In this document: positions 21,201 to 29,929 of the stretch, in pieces
Layout: each line of letters begins with the position of its first letter
Numbering within the stretch: position 1 is the stretch's first letter
From: Mesostigma viride
Taxonomy: Eukaryota; Streptophyta; Mesostigmatophyceae; Mesostigmatales; Mesostigmataceae
Length of the DNA stretch: 34,046 bases
Direction: 5' to 3'
Assembly: GCA_009746045.1 (NCBI GenBank)
Contig: RPFO01000320.1
Span: 1 to 34,046, forward strand
Translations under genes and position numbers: made by a program
The notes under the pieces: generated by a model
What the model was told of the DNA's origin: nothing
Seen by the model: the letters and a program-made list of their open reading frames with translations, nothing else
The model's database searches: none

Positions 21201-23965
21201 CTGGCTGGGCCGGAACCTGTTCCCCGCGATGGTCACCTTGAATTTTGCGTCCACGCTTGGAGGGGGGAAATTTTCGACTTTGCCACCATCGCGAGTGTTC
21301 CGCACCCACGGTGTCACGACTATGTCAAGGTACATGTTGTTCGGATCCTTTGCCTTGTACTGCACCAGGAGAGGGAGAAGGGGGGTCTGGGAGTACTCGA
21401 CGACTATGCCTTTATTCGCCGTGCTCGACCCGCTCACGTTTCGGAATCCGAGCAGACTGCTAACGTCTGCCAAGTCGGCAGCCAAAACCGCGAATCGCGT
21501 GGAAAACTGGATCCGCAGATCGAAGGAACTGACGTTGGGGGTCGTTACCGAACTCTGCCCACCGGACCTGTAAAGATCGCGAGTTACCGTGACTCCTTCG
21601 ACCACGTACGCCGTGGACTCCGTGGGCAGATCGGTGCTCCTCGATATTGGTGCCCCTGTCCATGCCTGCATGGTGATGCCGTAGGTATCGGCGGGTGTCA
21701 AGTCATGACGCGGAGTCACTCTGAGGGTGAGCCGGGCCGCGTTTGCGCTGCCCAACGCGGCGATGGCGGCGGTGAGGTTGTACCGCATGACTCGCTGAGT
21801 GGGCGAATTAGCGTACGTTGTCGGCGTCGGGTCGGTCGTAGTTATGGACCCGACCAGTTCGGATCCCGTAACGGACCCTGAAAGAGTGTCTACCACCACG
21901 TCTGCGTACGCGTGTCCGGAGCCCGCCTGCATGGCGCGGGTGTAGTTAAACACCACGTAGAGGTACCCGTTGTTCTGCCAATCCGCGTTGTTGAAAGCGA
22001 CGAGCGCATCGCTAAGAAGGGGTCGGTTGGTGGGGGCGGTAAATGTTAACGGAGTCCCCACCATCTTGGTGATGGGGTGAGTGGTCATCGGCTGCCCTTG
22101 GGAGTTGTTGACGGTGGCAAACAGGGCACCAGGGGCCAGGGATAGAAGGACCCCCTTGATCCCGCTGTCTAGCGGGGCGGTCTTGATCTTGCGAAAGTCT
22201 ACCCTGAACTGGAGGGTCTTAGCAGCGGTCAGCTCGGGGGCGGGATTTGCTACCACCTCCCACTTGCTCGCGTCGTACGCCTGCCACTGGTGTGAGGAGG
22301 CGTCCACGCGCGCCGAGAGTGCCGACTGCAACGTTGCGGTAAATTCCTGACCCAGGGCTGCGATGTCTTTGTCGAAAGTGAGCGAGAACTGAGCCACGTC
22401 AGCGGACGTCAACGTGACCGTGTACTGTTGGAGATTCAGCGTATCCTCGGTGCGGAGATCCATGTCCCATCGCTGGTGTTTTGATTCGCATCCGAGGGCG
22501 AGGGCGTTTCGTACAGCTGAAGACGTTATGTAAACCTCAAACTCGGCCTGATACGCTCCGTCGGGCACGGGTGCGGTCAAAACAATCCTCAATATCTTTC
22601 GCTCTCCGTTGCTGTCGTTGGCCAAGCTCGCTGTGAGAGCCCCGCCTCCGTTCACGTATGTCGAGGGCTGGGAAAAAAAGTCTGGAGCATTGAATCGCGC
22701 GCTTGCGGACACTTTGTTCGTTATCACGCCGTTGGTTCCGTACGTGTCGTCGAGGACGCTCTGGGACACGTAGTCGAAAGTGACGGCGACAGTGTCCGGG
22801 GCGGAAGCACCCAGAACCGGTGTCTGGGGACTGAGGACAAACAGGTCTTCAGGCACCGCGAAAGGGAAGGATGCCGTCTTTTGGGTGTACAGATGGCCAG
22901 CTGAGGACACAACCCCTCCCAAATCATCGGGACCGTGACTAACACCTGTCCCTGCGTGCCTTTCGCGATCACGTCCGGGATGGTGAGGACGAAGCGAAAC
23001 GTGCGGCTATCCCCCGACACGTTTGTCAAACCGGACACGGCGTCGCTCAATGGTAGGGTGCTGCTGTAGACGAAACTGGCGTTCACGTCGTTTGCCGTGA
23101 ACGAGCCGGTAGCCACGTCGGAACCGAACACGACGGTGACCTCTTTCACTCTGTGCGTGCTGGTCAACGGGTCGCCGCCCTGGTCGAGCACGGTTATGCT
23201 CGTGATTTCGTCGAGGGTGACCCCCCCGATGGCTTGCACCTCGGCCTGGAGCGCGTTCAACTCCGTGCGCAGGCCGCTTATCAACGAGTCCGGCTTGTCA
23301 CGCAGCTCGTTATAGCTTCCTGTAAAGAAGCCGGAGACCTCGTGCCCCCTGAATCCCACCCGGTCCACGTTCAGACCGCCCGTGATGACCACCCTCTGCT
23401 GGTTACCGCCCACGTTCGCCACGGGCTGTGTCGCCCCGAACATGTACCCCTGAGACGCCCCGGCGGTATTTGCGAGGTACTTGAGGACCGGTCCGTCGTT
23501 CGGGGACGCCGTCACCGCGTCCGTGTCGAATCCCGTGACGCCTTGGAACGCCCCTCCCGCGTTGTTGAAGGTTATGCTGTCGACGTCTAGCCCGCCTCTC
23601 ACGACCACCCTCTTGGTGTTGCCCTGAAGCGTCGCCGCCGCCGTGGCGGGGTTGACGAATGCGATCCTCGAGTTGTCCTCCGCGGGGAACCGCCACACGT
23701 ACGGGGAGGCGGTGAACGACCCCGTGAAGGGTTTGTACAGGTCTGAAGCGGCCGGGAGACGGGCCAGCAGGTCCGGGTCCAGCTTCTCTGTCGTGATCGC
23801 CCCGTCCGATATCTGCAGGCTCGACAGTGGCGCGTTGTTCACGCGGAGGGTCTGCGCGCTGATGTCCACGCTCGGGGCGGACAGGGAGATGCCGAACTTG
23901 GACATCAGCTTCATCTCCCCGTTGTCGCACCGAAACACGCGGTTGTTGATCTCTCTGCTCTCCAT
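18213..23965 (-). CDS. Giant tail-fibre-like Ig-repeat protein (~1917 aa; one frame break near 22,915)
   Basis: As given, the frame changes at 22,913-22,920 (minus-strand context GGGAGGGG). The downstream frame has no ATG near the break, only TTG, so this is one gene rather than two. Adding one base gives exactly 1918 codons. The N-terminal ~350 residues look like a phage-type tail fibre: ISDGAITTEKLDPDLLARL, two related segments with RVVVRGGLDVDSITF / RVVITGGLNVDRVGF, and GSYNELRDKPDSL, close to the GSYxDLxxKP tail-fibre motif. The remaining ~1550 residues are beta-rich Ig-like repeats, for example FSLTFDKDIAALGQEF and RIRFTVTTTLLPNQGS. It is probably the main shaft or tip of a surface fibre. 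Confidence 0.65.
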
Positions 23966-24041
23966 TGCGTTACCTTAGGCTCTCCTTTTTTTTTCGGTGC
24001 GTTCGAAACGGGCTCCAAATTATGCGCGCCACAGGTATACC

Positions 24042-25342
24042 ATGACGACCAAACGCGTGCCATTGACCTGCTGGACAACGACCACGAGGCGCACACGCAG
24101 ACGGCCCCCGTCATCCGCGGCGCCCACCTGGACGGGGTCGAGATCGTGGACGACGACGACCTGGACATCGCGGATCCGGGACCCGCCAAGTCGCGGCACG
24201 GGAGGAGGCACCACTCCAAGAGGCACTCGAAGAAGCACGGGGACGGCGGCGCCGACAAGGGGTACGACCAGCTGGCCAACCCCAAGAAGGCCAAGTCCCC
24301 GTTCGCGGCCCCCGCCACGACCGCCCCCAAGCCCGACACCGCCGAGGACGACTTTGCCGCGTACTACGAGGACATGTACGGCGGCGGCGGGGACGACTTC
24401 TACGACGACTTCGGTCCGCCCCCGCGGACGTGGTGGAAGACGAGGCGGTGTACCGCCCCAGCAAGGAGGAACTGCACAAGGAGAAGGTGGAGCTGCTCCA
24501 GAGGCTGCACCGCCTCAAGGACAAGGGCATGGCGGTCCCCCAGTTCGACATGCGCTCCGACCTGGACGAGATCCGGTTCGAGCACGAGAAGATCGTGAGG
24601 ACTCTCGAGACCAAGAACGCCATCAACACCATGCGACAGATGCTGGTGGCCACCACGTCCGCGCTCCAGTTCCTCAACAACCGGTACGACCCCGTGGGCC
24701 TCAAGCTCGACGGCTGGTCCGAGACGATCATGGCTAACGTCACCGACTACGACAACGTGTTCGAGCGCCTCTACGAAAAGCACCGCCACCGCGTGTCCAT
24801 GCCCCCGGAGTTGGAGCTCATGCTCATGTTGGGCGGGTCGGCCATGATGTTCCATATGTCGGCGTCCTTCGCCAGCTCCGGGCTGCCCTCCATGTCCGAT
24901 ATCGCCAAGACCGACCCGGAGCTCATGAGGAGTCTGCTCAAGGTGATGATGGCCAAGCAGGAGGGGGGGGGCACCCCCAGGCGCCGCCACCTCCCCCGCC
25001 GCCCCCCGCCCAAGACACCGCTAACGGAGGGCAGTACGTCATGCGAGGCCCCATGGCGTTCGGGGGGCGTTCGGGGGCGCCGCCGGGCCGGCCCCGAGGC
25101 CCGAGATACGCATCCCCGTCAACATGGACCGCATCGTGGAGGACGCCGTATCCCCCGCGGGGTCGCTGACCGATGCGGTGGTGCGGGTGATCGAGGACGA
25201 CGGCGAGAGCGTCACCGGGAGCCTCGTGGGCGCGGACATCGACAACGTGAAGACCGTGCAGGTGGCCGGGGAGAAGAAGAGGGGCAGGAGGGGCGGGAAG
25301 GGCAAGAAGGACGACCCCACCAAGGTGGTGCTGGACCTGTGA
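24042..25342 (+). CDS. DUF5767-like conserved giant-virus protein (four -1 frame breaks)
   Basis: The conserved core (residues ~135-307) contains YDPVGLKLDGWSE, TDYDNVFERLYEKH and MPPELELMLMLGGSAMMFH, which I recognise from a family conserved across nucleocytoviricots (I believe DUF5767; function unknown). The N-terminal part is Asp-rich then basic (SRHGRRHHSKRHSKKH). Pro-rich and Lys-rich sequence follows the core. The reading frame breaks near 24,060, 24,420, 24,967 and 25,062-25,077. Each break is repaired by one extra G or C, and the total then equals 435 codons exactly. The start is the ATG at 24042, because the long frame that follows has no ATG of its own. Breaks are probably consensus errors. 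Confidence 0.65.
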
Positions 25343-25356
25343 AAAAAAAAGCACCC

Positions 25357-25364
25357 GTGTATAT
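25357..25364 (+). promoter_or_regulatory. GTGTATAT motif before the F-box gene
   Basis: GTGTATAT lies 8 nt before ATG 25373, in a 30-bp intergenic gap. The same octamer lies 6 nt before the next gene (26126-26133, ATG 26140). A shared motif so close to the ATG suggests a viral promoter with a very short leader; this is inference from two cases. Confidence 0.4.
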
Positions 25365-25372
25365 ATGACACC

Positions 25373-26079
25373 ATGGTCACGAAGACTGGTAGGCGTGCTC
25401 TGCCCTCACGAGGGCGGGGACGAGATGCCGCAAGTCGTGCGTGCCCGGATACAGAGCGTGCGGCCAACACGCCAGGAACCGTCGCGCCGTGTGGAGGCAC
25501 CGGGTCAGGGCGGGCGGGGTCTCCGACGACGAGGAACCATCCACCCCTGGGCGCGACCTTGCCAAATGGTCTGGTGGCGATGATGACCTACAAAACGAGG
25601 ACTTGGACTACTTGATAGACTACCAGGCGGACTTCGAAAAGACCAATTTTCGCGACTTACCAGAGGGCGCGGTGGACCACATCCTGAGATTTTTACCCGA
25701 TAGCGTAAAAGCGCGTTGGGGCGAAACCAACAGACAAAACAATCGTATGGTCAACGAAATCATACATGACGATTCTAAGCGACTGTGGACCGCGATACAG
25801 GAGGGGATCAGACAGAACACGGAGGCCATCTCGAGCATCGACAAGGCTCGAAAAGAGTTGTGGCCGGAGTATAAGGCGGCAAAACTTAACAACGATCTTC
25901 CTCGTAAAAACGCGCTCAGTAAGGCGTTGATCGCGTTAGAGGACCAAGGGCGAGATTTGAGCACTCTGTTGGAGGCTAATGGACTGGCGATGGAGTTTGA
26001 GAGACCGAGGTACTTGTCCTCGCAAATCCTCGCGCGCAACTCGAGAGCCCGTGCCATGGCCCCCACACGGTTTAACTAA
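25373..26079 (+). CDS. F-box-like protein (one -1 frame break near 25,518)
   Basis: About 235 residues if one G is missing in the run at 25516-25519; the length is then a whole number of codons. The ATG at 25373 is chosen because it follows the GTGTATAT motif and opens the frame that joins the long one. The N-terminal ~70 residues are basic and low complexity. An F-box follows: FRDLPEGAVDHILRFLPDSV with downstream ARWGETNRQNNRMV. The C-terminal half is helical and charged, without known substrate-binding repeats. It resembles the other F-box-like protein at 12,097 in layout, not in close sequence. A role in host ubiquitin ligases is possible but unproven. Confidence 0.6.
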
Positions 26080-26125
26080 CGCGGATAGACTCGGGTATCC
26101 TATACCGATTCTAATGTGAATGGAA

Positions 26126-26133
26126 GTGTATAT
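26126..26133 (+). promoter_or_regulatory. GTGTATAT motif before the possible virion-protein gene
   Basis: Second occurrence of the octamer, 6 nt before ATG 26140. A GTG at 26116 would be in frame, but it would put this motif inside the coding region, so the ATG is preferred. Confidence 0.4.
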
Positions 26134-26139
26134 GCGCCC

Positions 26140-27232
26140 ATGGCCTCTAAGAAGCAGGACTCCCTGCGAGCCGACAACGTGTACGTCCAGAAGGGCATCC
26201 TGCTCAACGACTCCAACATGCTCACCCGTCTCAACCCCTTCGAGATGGGCCGGTTCTTCAAGTTCGTGTCCACCGTGAGCGAGATGGGCCACAACATCCT
26301 CGAGTTCCAGATCCTCAACCCCGTCACCGGGGCGTACGAGGCCCTGGGCTCCATCGCGCCCGAGTACAGGCAGCTGCCCAAGCACTATGACGGGGAGGAC
26401 TACCGCCCCACGTACATGAAGATAGCCGAGTACTGCGACGACGACCTGCCGCTCGACAGCACCCAGAGCTGGACCTTCAGCGACCGCGCCGGAGAGCTGG
26501 CGCCCTTCGCGAAGGACTCGCAACTGCCCTCCTCCTACGAGTGGAGGCTCGCGGAGAAGGAGGCGCTCCTGGCCGGCCTGCGCGCGACCGTGAGACAGAT
26601 GGCCGCGAACGCGGGGACGCAGGACTACGGCGACTGGACCTTCGACGCGAGCGGTGTGGCTCAGCGCAAGCTCACCGTCACCTACCGAGCGGGGGGCACT
26701 TCCCTCGCGAGCTCCTGCTCCTGGTCCCCTCCGCATTCCCACTGAACAACAAATACGTGGTTCAGATGTACATGTGGCTGCCCCTCGTGGTGCAGGCCCA
26801 CGTCCCCGCCATACTCGAGCTGTCCATCGCGCACCACCAGCACCTGTCCAACCCCGTTTACGCCCTCAACAACCCCCTGTTCTCGCCCTCCCCCCCGCCA
26901 TCCTGCCGCAATGGAGCGGGACCACCTTCCGGGTGGTCGTGGTGCCGAACAAAACGCCCGCCCAGTCCGGCCCCGTCCTCATGGACATCGGGAAGGTGAC
27001 CTGGGACAACCCGGGCGGGGGCGTCACCGGGCTGAACGGCGTGCTGGCCTCCTCGAAGGTGGTGCAGGCGACGGATCCCAATCAGCAAAAGTTTTTGGAT
27101 GACGCCGACCCGGACAAGCGGTGCCCCGTGATCATCACGTCCGCCAACAACCTGATAATATTTACCGACCAGCGCCCGATAGAGTTCACTGTGCACGCGG
27201 AGGGGGTGCCTACTTCCTTTGTGTACAGGTGA
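26140..27232 (+). CDS. Possible virion protein of unknown family (two -1 frame breaks)
   Basis: About 364 residues if single bases are missing in G6 at 26691-26696 and C7 at 26890-26896; the total is then exactly 365 codons. I do not recognise the family. The N-terminal part (NVYVQKGILLND, NPFEMGRFFKFVSTVSEMGHN) is followed by acidic helices, then beta-rich segments with LLLLVPSAFPLNN, FRVVVVPN and PVLMDIGKVTWDNPGGGV. The C-terminus ends PIEFTVHAEGVPTSFVYR. The beta-rich, non-membrane, high-GC character and its place beside the DUF5767-like gene suggest a structural protein, but this is inference. It is too short and lacks the pattern of a double-jelly-roll major capsid protein. Confidence 0.5.
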
Positions 27233-27237
27233 AGAAC

Positions 27238-27278
27238 AATAAATGGGTATTTTCATTCAATAACACAAATGCTTTATT
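27238..27278. terminator. Shared convergent 3' end with AATAAA on both strands
   Basis: AATAAA lies 6 nt after the stop of the plus-strand gene (27238-27243). On the other strand AATAAA (27278-27273) lies about 18 nt after the stop of the converging gene. The whole gap is only about 63 bp and AT-rich. These look like cleavage/polyadenylation signals; chlorophyte host genes normally use TGTAA, so the signal differs from host practice. Confidence 0.45.
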
Positions 27279-27295
27279 AACTCAGGCAACGGACA

Positions 27296-28204
27296 TCACG
27301 AGCAAACGCGCTTCCTGGCCTGGGTCTCGGCGATCAGCCTCTTGTAGTCTTCTCTTTTGTTCTTATTGGCCAGCGCAAACGACCTGGGCTGCGGTTTGCT
27401 AGCTTCCTCGTGCATCTTAAGGCGCTCAAACACCGGGAACAGCTCCCTGCCTATGTTGTCGATGCTGGCGGAGGGGTTCTCCCCCCTGGATATCGCGTTC
27501 CTGTTGAGTATGTTCATCAGGTCGATGCCCGCGCAGACGCTCTCGGTGAGGTAGTCGCGCGTCGAGTCGCCCCTCTTCATCTGATGCAGCTCGCGGATCT
27601 CGCGGGTGTGCATCCCGGTGGCCGTGTAGTTTTCGACCTCGTTAATGTGCGCGTACACCCTGGCCGGGTTACGAGCCAACGAGGGGGCGCCACTCTCCTT
27701 CACGGCCTGCATGTGGCTTTTGGTGGACTCACAACTCTTCACGCGTTGGTCGTCCTTCAGCCGCGAGTCCCTGGCATCCGCGCGGGCGTATATTTCGTCG
27801 GCCAGCGACCGGTCCGCGTCCAGGTACCGCTCAAACAACGTCGCAAGCATGTCGCGAAAGGAAGCGGCCCGTCTGCCGGGCAGCAGCTGGACGATCTTGA
27901 TGACACCTGGTCGGTCGATGACAGGCGTGTCTCGCTGACCGGCGCCGGGAAATTTGAAGTGTCTACATCCAGATGACACCTCTGGGTACTCTTTCTCGAG
28001 GCGTCCGAACGCGTTACTCGCCATCTGATTCGCCTTATCTTTAAAGACACCGTCTTCGGTCATGAATAGAACAGATTTGATGATATCGATGACGGATATC
28101 TTGCCATCGGGCGTCACTCGTATCTTGTTTGCGAAGGGGTCCTCCCCCGGCATGTCGCGCGAGGGCCGCAGATACATAACAACCGCCCGGAACGCCATGG
28201 TCAT
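27296..28204 (-). CDS. Bro-N/KilA-like DNA-binding protein
   Basis: A 302-residue protein using ATG 28204. The open frame runs further upstream but only from a TTG, and a TATA-like TTATATAA at 28251-28258 would then lie inside it. Residues ~20-140 hold RVTPDGKISVIDIIKSVL, FKFPGAGQRDTPVIDR and VIKIVQLLPGRRAASFRD with a following RYLDADRSLADEI. I associate this pattern with Bro/antirepressor-like domains of large viruses and of algal genomes. The C-terminal half is helical and charged (ALANKNKREDYKRLIAETQARKR). Such proteins usually bind DNA and regulate genes; its targets are unknown. Confidence 0.5.
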   Translation of the reverse strand: MTMAFRAVVMYLRPSRDMPGEDPFANKIRVTPDGKISVIDIIKSVLFMTEDGVFKDKANQMASNAFGRLEKEYPEVSSGCRHFKFPGAGQRDTPVIDRPGVIKIVQLLPGRRAASFRDMLATLFERYLDADRSLADEIYARADARDSRLKDDQRVKSCESTKSHMQAVKESGAPSLARNPARVYAHINEVENYTATGMHTREIRELHQMKRGDSTRDYLTESVCAGIDLMNILNRNAISRGENPSASIDNIGRELFPVFERLKMHEEASKPQPRSFALANKNKREDYKRLIAETQARKRVCS

Positions 28205-28250
28205 GTACTTGTCACCGGCTGTTATTGACTCGTGGAGATATGTTATCCCT

Positions 28251-28258
28251 TTATATAA
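28251..28258 (-). promoter_or_regulatory. TATA-like box for the Bro/KilA-like gene
   Basis: TTATATAA on the minus strand, about 47 nt before ATG 28204, followed by AGGGATAAC. It supports the shorter start. Confidence 0.35.
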
Positions 28259-28353
28259 GCGCAAAGTGATGCGCCTACCGGTCTTGGTAGCTGTTAACAA
28301 GTTCTTTGATGGTGTTTGTCTCCATCGTCTTCGTGTCTTTGAGTTTTTAGAAA

Positions 28354-28833
28354 CTATTTAAACCTTTCGTTATTTTGGATGTTCGAGCATGTTGTCAAGT
28401 TTTTGGTGTACAAGGATTTTGATGGCCTCCTGTTTTTGGGATGGCCTCCGCGAACCCGTCGCGCGTGACGTTTAAGAACTTGCACCAACTTGGTTGCTTT
28501 CTCAGCTTTTAGAATTTCATACACGTTGGCCTCATGAAACACTATGGTGTCACCAGCATCATAAGGTTGCGTGTATACGAGGTTGTTGTCGACGGTGCCC
28601 TCTAGACGTGGGCGAGACACGCGCGTCACTTGAACCCAGAAACGCTCTTTTGTGTTAGATATCTTGACAAAATCCCCCGGTCGTATCGAAGACAACCTAT
28701 CCCTCGAAGGCACTTTAAAAGTGCGCGGATGTTCGCGGTGCATAACCTGCGCATCTACCAATGGCACACTCAATCCGGAACGCATTAAATTTTTAATTAT
28801 AAGTACGAAATTTTTTAAACTGAGTCGCCACAT
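28354..28833 (-). CDS. Small DUF2314-like protein
   Basis: A 159-residue protein from ATG 28833 (the frame extends to a TTG at 28842, which is not needed). Residues ~35-110 read FKVPSRDRLSSIRPGDFVKI, ERFWVQVTRV, LEGTVDNNLVY and YDAGDTIVFHEANVYEI. This order of SH3-like beta strands, with the FWV and GDxI(V)xF motifs, matches DUF2314-type domains found in bacteria and in large DNA viruses; function is unknown. The C-terminus is basic (KRHARRVRGGHPKNRRPSK). It lies in the same direction as its neighbours, with 27 bp to the upstream gene. Confidence 0.55.
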   Translation of the reverse strand: MWRLSLKNFVLIIKNLMRSGLSVPLVDAQVMHREHPRTFKVPSRDRLSSIRPGDFVKISNTKERFWVQVTRVSRPRLEGTVDNNLVYTQPYDAGDTIVFHEANVYEILKAEKATKLVQVLKRHARRVRGGHPKNRRPSKSLYTKNLTTCSNIQNNERFK

Positions 28834-28860
28834 CAAAATCAATACGATTCCACAAAACCA

Positions 28861-29412
28861 TCAAGTACGGTCAAAAAACTTTCTGATATCGTGGGTGTTC
28901 AGTTTCTTGAGCCTCTTGGCCTCCCTCTCCTCCCTATCCGCCTTCTTGGCGGCCTCCTTCTCTCTCTTCTTCCTCTCCTCGTACTCTCGCGCCCTCTGGG
29001 CACGAAAGGCCACCGCGGCCTTCTCGGCCTCCCTGCCTAATCGCTGCTCCCTGTCGAGGGTGACGGCCTTCACCACCTTCTCGTCCTCCAGCAAAAACAA
29101 CTTGTCCATGTCAACCCCCAAGGAAGACGGCACGCGTTTTGCCACCCTGGCCCTGGCCTTTAACATATCCTGGCGGTGGTGGGGAGACAGCCCCTCTGCC
29201 ATCAGGTATCTGGACAGGGTGTGGTACCTCCTGAGGATGACAGAGGGCTCTGTGGGGGACTCTGTATCCAGCATGGTCTTAAATTTGTCAAACTTCGCCG
29301 TGCAGGCGTCGGAAATGTCGATGCTCCCATCCAGCAAGTATTCCCACAGCAGCTGCTGGTCCTCCCCACTCAGCTGGTTGGTCTCATCAAAAACTGCCTG
29401 CACATTGCCCAT
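28861..29412 (-). CDS. Charged coiled-coil protein with a C-terminal PIP-box-like motif
   Basis: A 183-residue protein of unknown family. The N-terminal ~100 residues are globular (DETNQLSGEDQQLLWEYLLD, SVILRRYHTLSRYL). Residues ~120-168 are a long Glu/Arg/Lys helix (REYEERKKREKEAAKKADRE). The C-terminal end reads THDIRKFFDRT, close to the PCNA-binding pattern Q-x-x-I-x-x-F-F but with Thr for Gln. It overlaps the gene before it by 26 bp in another frame. Removing one T from the T-run near 29,393 would instead fuse the two into one protein. Confidence 0.5.
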   Translation of the reverse strand: MGNVQAVFDETNQLSGEDQQLLWEYLLDGSIDISDACTAKFDKFKTMLDTESPTEPSVILRRYHTLSRYLMAEGLSPHHRQDMLKARARVAKRVPSSLGVDMDKLFLLEDEKVVKAVTLDREQRLGREAEKAAVAFRAQRAREYEERKKREKEAAKKADREEREAKRLKKLNTHDIRKFFDRT

Positions 29413-29746
29413 CTGTCTCTGTAGAGAAGAAATCTTCTGGCTCTGACAAAAGGTAAATCAGCTCCTGCTCCAATTCTCGCCGCAGTTGCTCGCTTTCGGC
29501 CGCGCTCCCGGGCGTATCGGGCTCTTTACGCCGGGCCTGCTCGGACTGCTTGTATCTTTCCAGCCACTGCAGGATGAAGGGAGGTGTGAAATTCTCCCAA
29601 TCCTCCTGGGTGCCACCCCAGCTGGGGGATGAGTCCAGCGGAGAAGAGGAGAGCAGGAAGCTCCAATCCACAGAGTTCAGGAGTGACTGCCCCCCCACTG
29701 GTTGCTGCTGATGAATTTCCTCAGGAGTATGGAGCTCTGGTGACAT
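29387..29746 (-). CDS. Small acidic protein of unknown function
   Basis: A 119-residue open frame starting at ATG 29746. It is Gln/Ser/Glu-rich, with WSFLLSSSPLDSSPSW and a helical C-terminal half (EQLRRELEQELIYLLSE). I do not recognise the family. It may be a separate gene or the N-terminal part of the following coiled-coil protein, because one base less at the overlap would join the frames (GSF followed by DETNQ). Codon use matches its neighbour. Confidence 0.4.
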   Translation of the reverse strand: MSPELHTPEEIHQQQPVGGQSLLNSVDWSFLLSSSPLDSSPSWGGTQEDWENFTPPFILQWLERYKQSEQARRKEPDTPGSAAESEQLRRELEQELIYLLSEPEDFFSTETDGQCAGSF

Positions 29747-29929
29747 CTGGGAAAAGAATCAGCATGAGACACCATGCACAAGGAGGAAACGCGGCAGAAA
29801 ACGGATAAAACAACTCTCTCAATGCATGTGAAAAATCCAGGGAAAGCAGGATTGAACAATTCAGGGAATTCTTTGACTGATTCCTCCTTGGAGGCCTGCC
29901 ACACTGACTTATTACAGGCTGCAGAATCC
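29747..29929. other. Short non-coding gap
   Basis: Nothing recognised. Open frames on either strand are short and show no family motifs. Confidence 0.35.

Larger units (their letters stand above)
12100..29750. other. Putative endogenous giant-virus segment
   Basis: Twelve mostly intronless genes sit close together here with little intergenic DNA (for example 4 bp between the convergent genes ending at 14044 and 14049). Several resemble genes of large DNA viruses: a DUF5767-like protein, fibre proteins with phage tail-fibre motifs, F-box-like proteins and a Bro/KilA-like protein. The left edge is set by a sharp change from satellite DNA to GC-rich coding DNA near 12,100-12,140. The right edge is unclear: repeats begin near 29,930, but the nuclease at 33,236-33,736 may also be viral. 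No capsid, polymerase or ATPase hallmark is present, so assignment to a virus group is open. Confidence 0.6.

Noticed and set aside
22724-22922. Two separate fibre genes (413 and 1569 residues)
   Set aside because: The second frame has no ATG near its start, and the overlap sequence is meaningless in one frame; one extra base joins them into a whole number of codons.
25936-26742. Minus-strand open frame of 268 codons
   Set aside because: Antisense of the possible virion-protein gene, with Val/Leu/Gly-rich shadow composition.
26140-27232. Major capsid protein
   Set aside because: Too short at ~364 residues and without the double-jelly-roll pattern I would expect.
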